Part shown: in pieces, positions 49,341 to 50,506 of the stretch
Numbering within the stretch: position 1 is the stretch's first letter
Layout: every line of letters begins with the position of its first letter
Origin: Elusimicrobiota bacterium
GTDB lineage: Bacteria > Elusimicrobiota > Elusimicrobia > Elusimicrobiales > UBA9959
Reading direction: 5' to 3'
Assembly: GCA_012517235.1 (NCBI GenBank)
Contig: JAAYVI010000065.1
Coordinates: forward strand, 1 to 50,506
DNA length: 50,506 nt
Made by a program: the position numbers and the translations under genes
Notes under the pieces: model-generated
Seen by the model: only the letters and a program-made list of their open reading frames with translations
What the model was told of the DNA's origin: nothing
Databases searched by the model: none

Positions 49341-50506
49341 ATGAAACCTGCAATAATAAGATGCTCCAAATGCGGATATCAATCCAACATAATAAGCGAT
49401 ACTTGTCTTAAATGCGGCTCTCCTTTGGTTAAAATATGCGGCAATTGCGAAGCGGTAAACGCCGTCGAAAAAAATTACTGCGACGGATGCGGCTCTCTTT
49501 TGGCTCTTAAAATGCCGGAACAAAAAGAATCTCCCAAGGAAGAAAAAAAAGAAGAAAAGCCTTCGGCTCCCAAACCGACAATAGAATTCGAATCTTTACA
49601 CGAAACCGTTCAGGGACATGCCGATAGTTTTAGAAAAAAACAGGAAGCAAATCCGCAAAATACGGCTCCCAAGATAGAAAATAAAGACGAAAGAGTCGAA
49701 GCCGCTAAAAAAGAAAAGGAAAAATTAGAAGAACTTAAAAATAAAAAAACGGAAGAAAAAAAATCTTCGGTTAAAGTTCAAGATAAAAAAATATCTTTTG
49801 CGAAGTACGCCGTTTTTATTGCCGCATCCTTGGCCGTTTTTTCAATAGCCTGGCTTGCGGCTTCTCCTCGTATTCCTAAAATAAAGCTGGTTCTTACCGC
49901 AAAAAAATATTTAAACGCTTTAAAAGAGAAGAATTATTCTCAAGCATATTCGTATCTGTCCAATAATTCAAAATTTACATGCAGTTTCACCGATTATGTC
50001 AAATATAACGACGCTTATTATTCTTCCCTTAAAAAAGGATGGGAATTCAAAGATATATCGGTTTTTAAAATGGAAAAAGACGCCGCCTTGGTAAAGTATT
50101 CTCTTAAAGAAGGGACGGGTGCTTGGAAAGAAGATTATATTTCTTTCGTGAAAGAACACGATAAATGGGTCAGGCCGTATATCTGGCATCTTTTTTCGCC
50201 CATAGACGAAGCCATTTCCAAAGGAGATTTTTCTCAGGCTTTGTTTTTGGCGCAAAAACTTTATCTTACCGATCCTATCGACCCGAGAACTTCCGGATAT
50301 CTTTGCAATACGGAGTATTTGATGGGACTTTACGATAAGGCCTCGGAATCCTGCAAAAGGGTATTGGAATCTCAAGCCGATTATCCCGTTGGTTTTAGCA
50401 AAGACGAAATTTTTTGGTTTACTTTTTATTATGCAGACAGTTTGAGGTTTATGGCCAGGTTTAAAGAAGCATTGGATATTTACGAAGAGCTTTTTTCCTT
50501 TGAGGA
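49341..50506 (+). CDS. Zinc-ribbon, single-span membrane protein (partial, 3' end beyond window)
   Basis: My translation from the ATG at 49341 stays open to the window edge (388 codons). Two zinc-ribbon knuckle pairs stand at the N-terminus: Cys8/Cys11 with Cys22/Cys25, and Cys33/Cys36 with Cys47/Cys50. A long Lys/Glu-rich, coiled-coil-prone linker (about 60-150) leads to one membrane span (about 156-174). After it come a folded segment resembling an NTF2/DUF4878-like domain (about 185-285) and TPR-like helices (from about 290). The cytoplasmic ribbon and extracytoplasmic repeat layout suggests a scaffold. I do not recognise the gene. It starts 1 bp after the biotinyl-domain gene. Confidence 0.75.
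   Translation, partial: MKPAIIRCSKCGYQSNIISDTCLKCGSPLVKICGNCEAVNAVEKNYCDGCGSLLALKMPEQKESPKEEKKEEKPSAPKPTIEFESLHETVQGHADSFRKKQEANPQNTAPKIENKDERVEAAKKEKEKLEELKNKKTEEKKSSVKVQDKKISFAKYAVFIAASLAVFSIAWLAASPRIPKIKLVLTAKKYLNALKEKNYSQAYSYLSNNSKFTCSFTDYVKYNDAYYSSLKKGWEFKDISVFKMEKDAALVKYSLKEGTGAWKEDYISFVKEHDKWVRPYIWHLFSPIDEAISKGDFSQALFLAQKLYLTDPIDPRTSGYLCNTEYLMGLYDKASESCKRVLESQADYPVGFSKDEIFWFTFYYADSLRFMARFKEALDIYEELFSFE

Noticed and set aside
1-50506. CRISPR array, prophage or complete insertion sequence
   Set aside because: No regular short direct repeats with unique spacers, no phage structural or integrase genes and no transposase were seen.

Overview
This is an AT-rich, gene-dense bacterial window from a Gram-negative lineage. 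Evidence for an outer membrane: a TolC-type protein, an RND pump, a PorV-like barrel protein, and many lipoprotein or Sec signals. I suspect an uncultured Elusimicrobiota-like organism, from the mix of a PorV-like protein with a FlgD-like cargo tail, DapL lysine synthesis, many soluble PAS/GAF kinases, and the style of the interspersed repeats. That placement is an inference of moderate confidence; no rRNA is present to settle it. Almost all adjacent same-strand genes overlap by 1-17 bp or lie within about 20 bp of each other, so transcription is organised in tight operons.

Layout. 1-3.6 kb: two divergent signalling operons, one with a sensorless kinase and a two-receiver regulator, the other with a PhoB-type regulator and a GAF-PAS-PAS protein that keeps its phospho-acceptor helix but has no ATPase domain. 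3.7-3.86 kb: a structured RNA candidate ending in a terminator. 3.9-6 kb: recG. 6.2-9.3 kb: a nucleotide-sugar dehydrogenase overlapping a PAS histidine kinase, bracketed by inverted copies of a repeat family, with a 241-bp tandem repeat at 9.35-9.9 kb. 10-13.9 kb: P5C dehydrogenase, tRNA-Arg, a class III cyclase and an M50 protease homologue with a broken zinc motif. 13.9-18.9 kb: a trpS-scpA-scpB-galT-glgA operon. 19-24.9 kb: an efflux operon headed by an in-frame TetR-TolC fusion behind a consensus promoter and palindromic operator, followed by a short adaptor and an RND pump.

24.9-29.9 kb (minus strand): a PAS kinase, a secreted phospholipase D-like protein, and a three-gene overlapping set made of a radical SAM protein, a membrane-anchored glycogen-binding (CBM48-like) protein and a secreted protein with a glucodextranase-C-like domain. 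30-34.5 kb: purM, an ORF12/beta-lactamase-like serine hydrolase and a PurN-PurH fusion. 34.5-37.6 kb (minus): dapB-dapL-hydrolase-DUF454. 37.7-42 kb: a secreted subtilase with five IPT-like repeats and a FlgD/T9SS-like tail, next to a PorV-like protein. 42-50.5 kb: typA, a GAF-HD-GYP phosphodiesterase, an RsmI-tyrosine phosphatase fusion, glyA, MTA phosphorylase, cytidine deaminase, a biotinyl-domain protein and a zinc-ribbon membrane protein cut by the window end.

A recurring regulatory theme is a TATAAT-like -10 box only 6-8 nt before the ATG at about ten operon heads, with no room for a Shine-Dalgarno sequence. This suggests widespread leaderless transcripts, while other genes carry strong GGAGG sites. 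The best candidates for something undescribed are the TetR-TolC fusion with its operator, the radical SAM/CBM48/secreted-protein trio, the RsmI-phosphatase fusion, and the C-rich structured RNA element.
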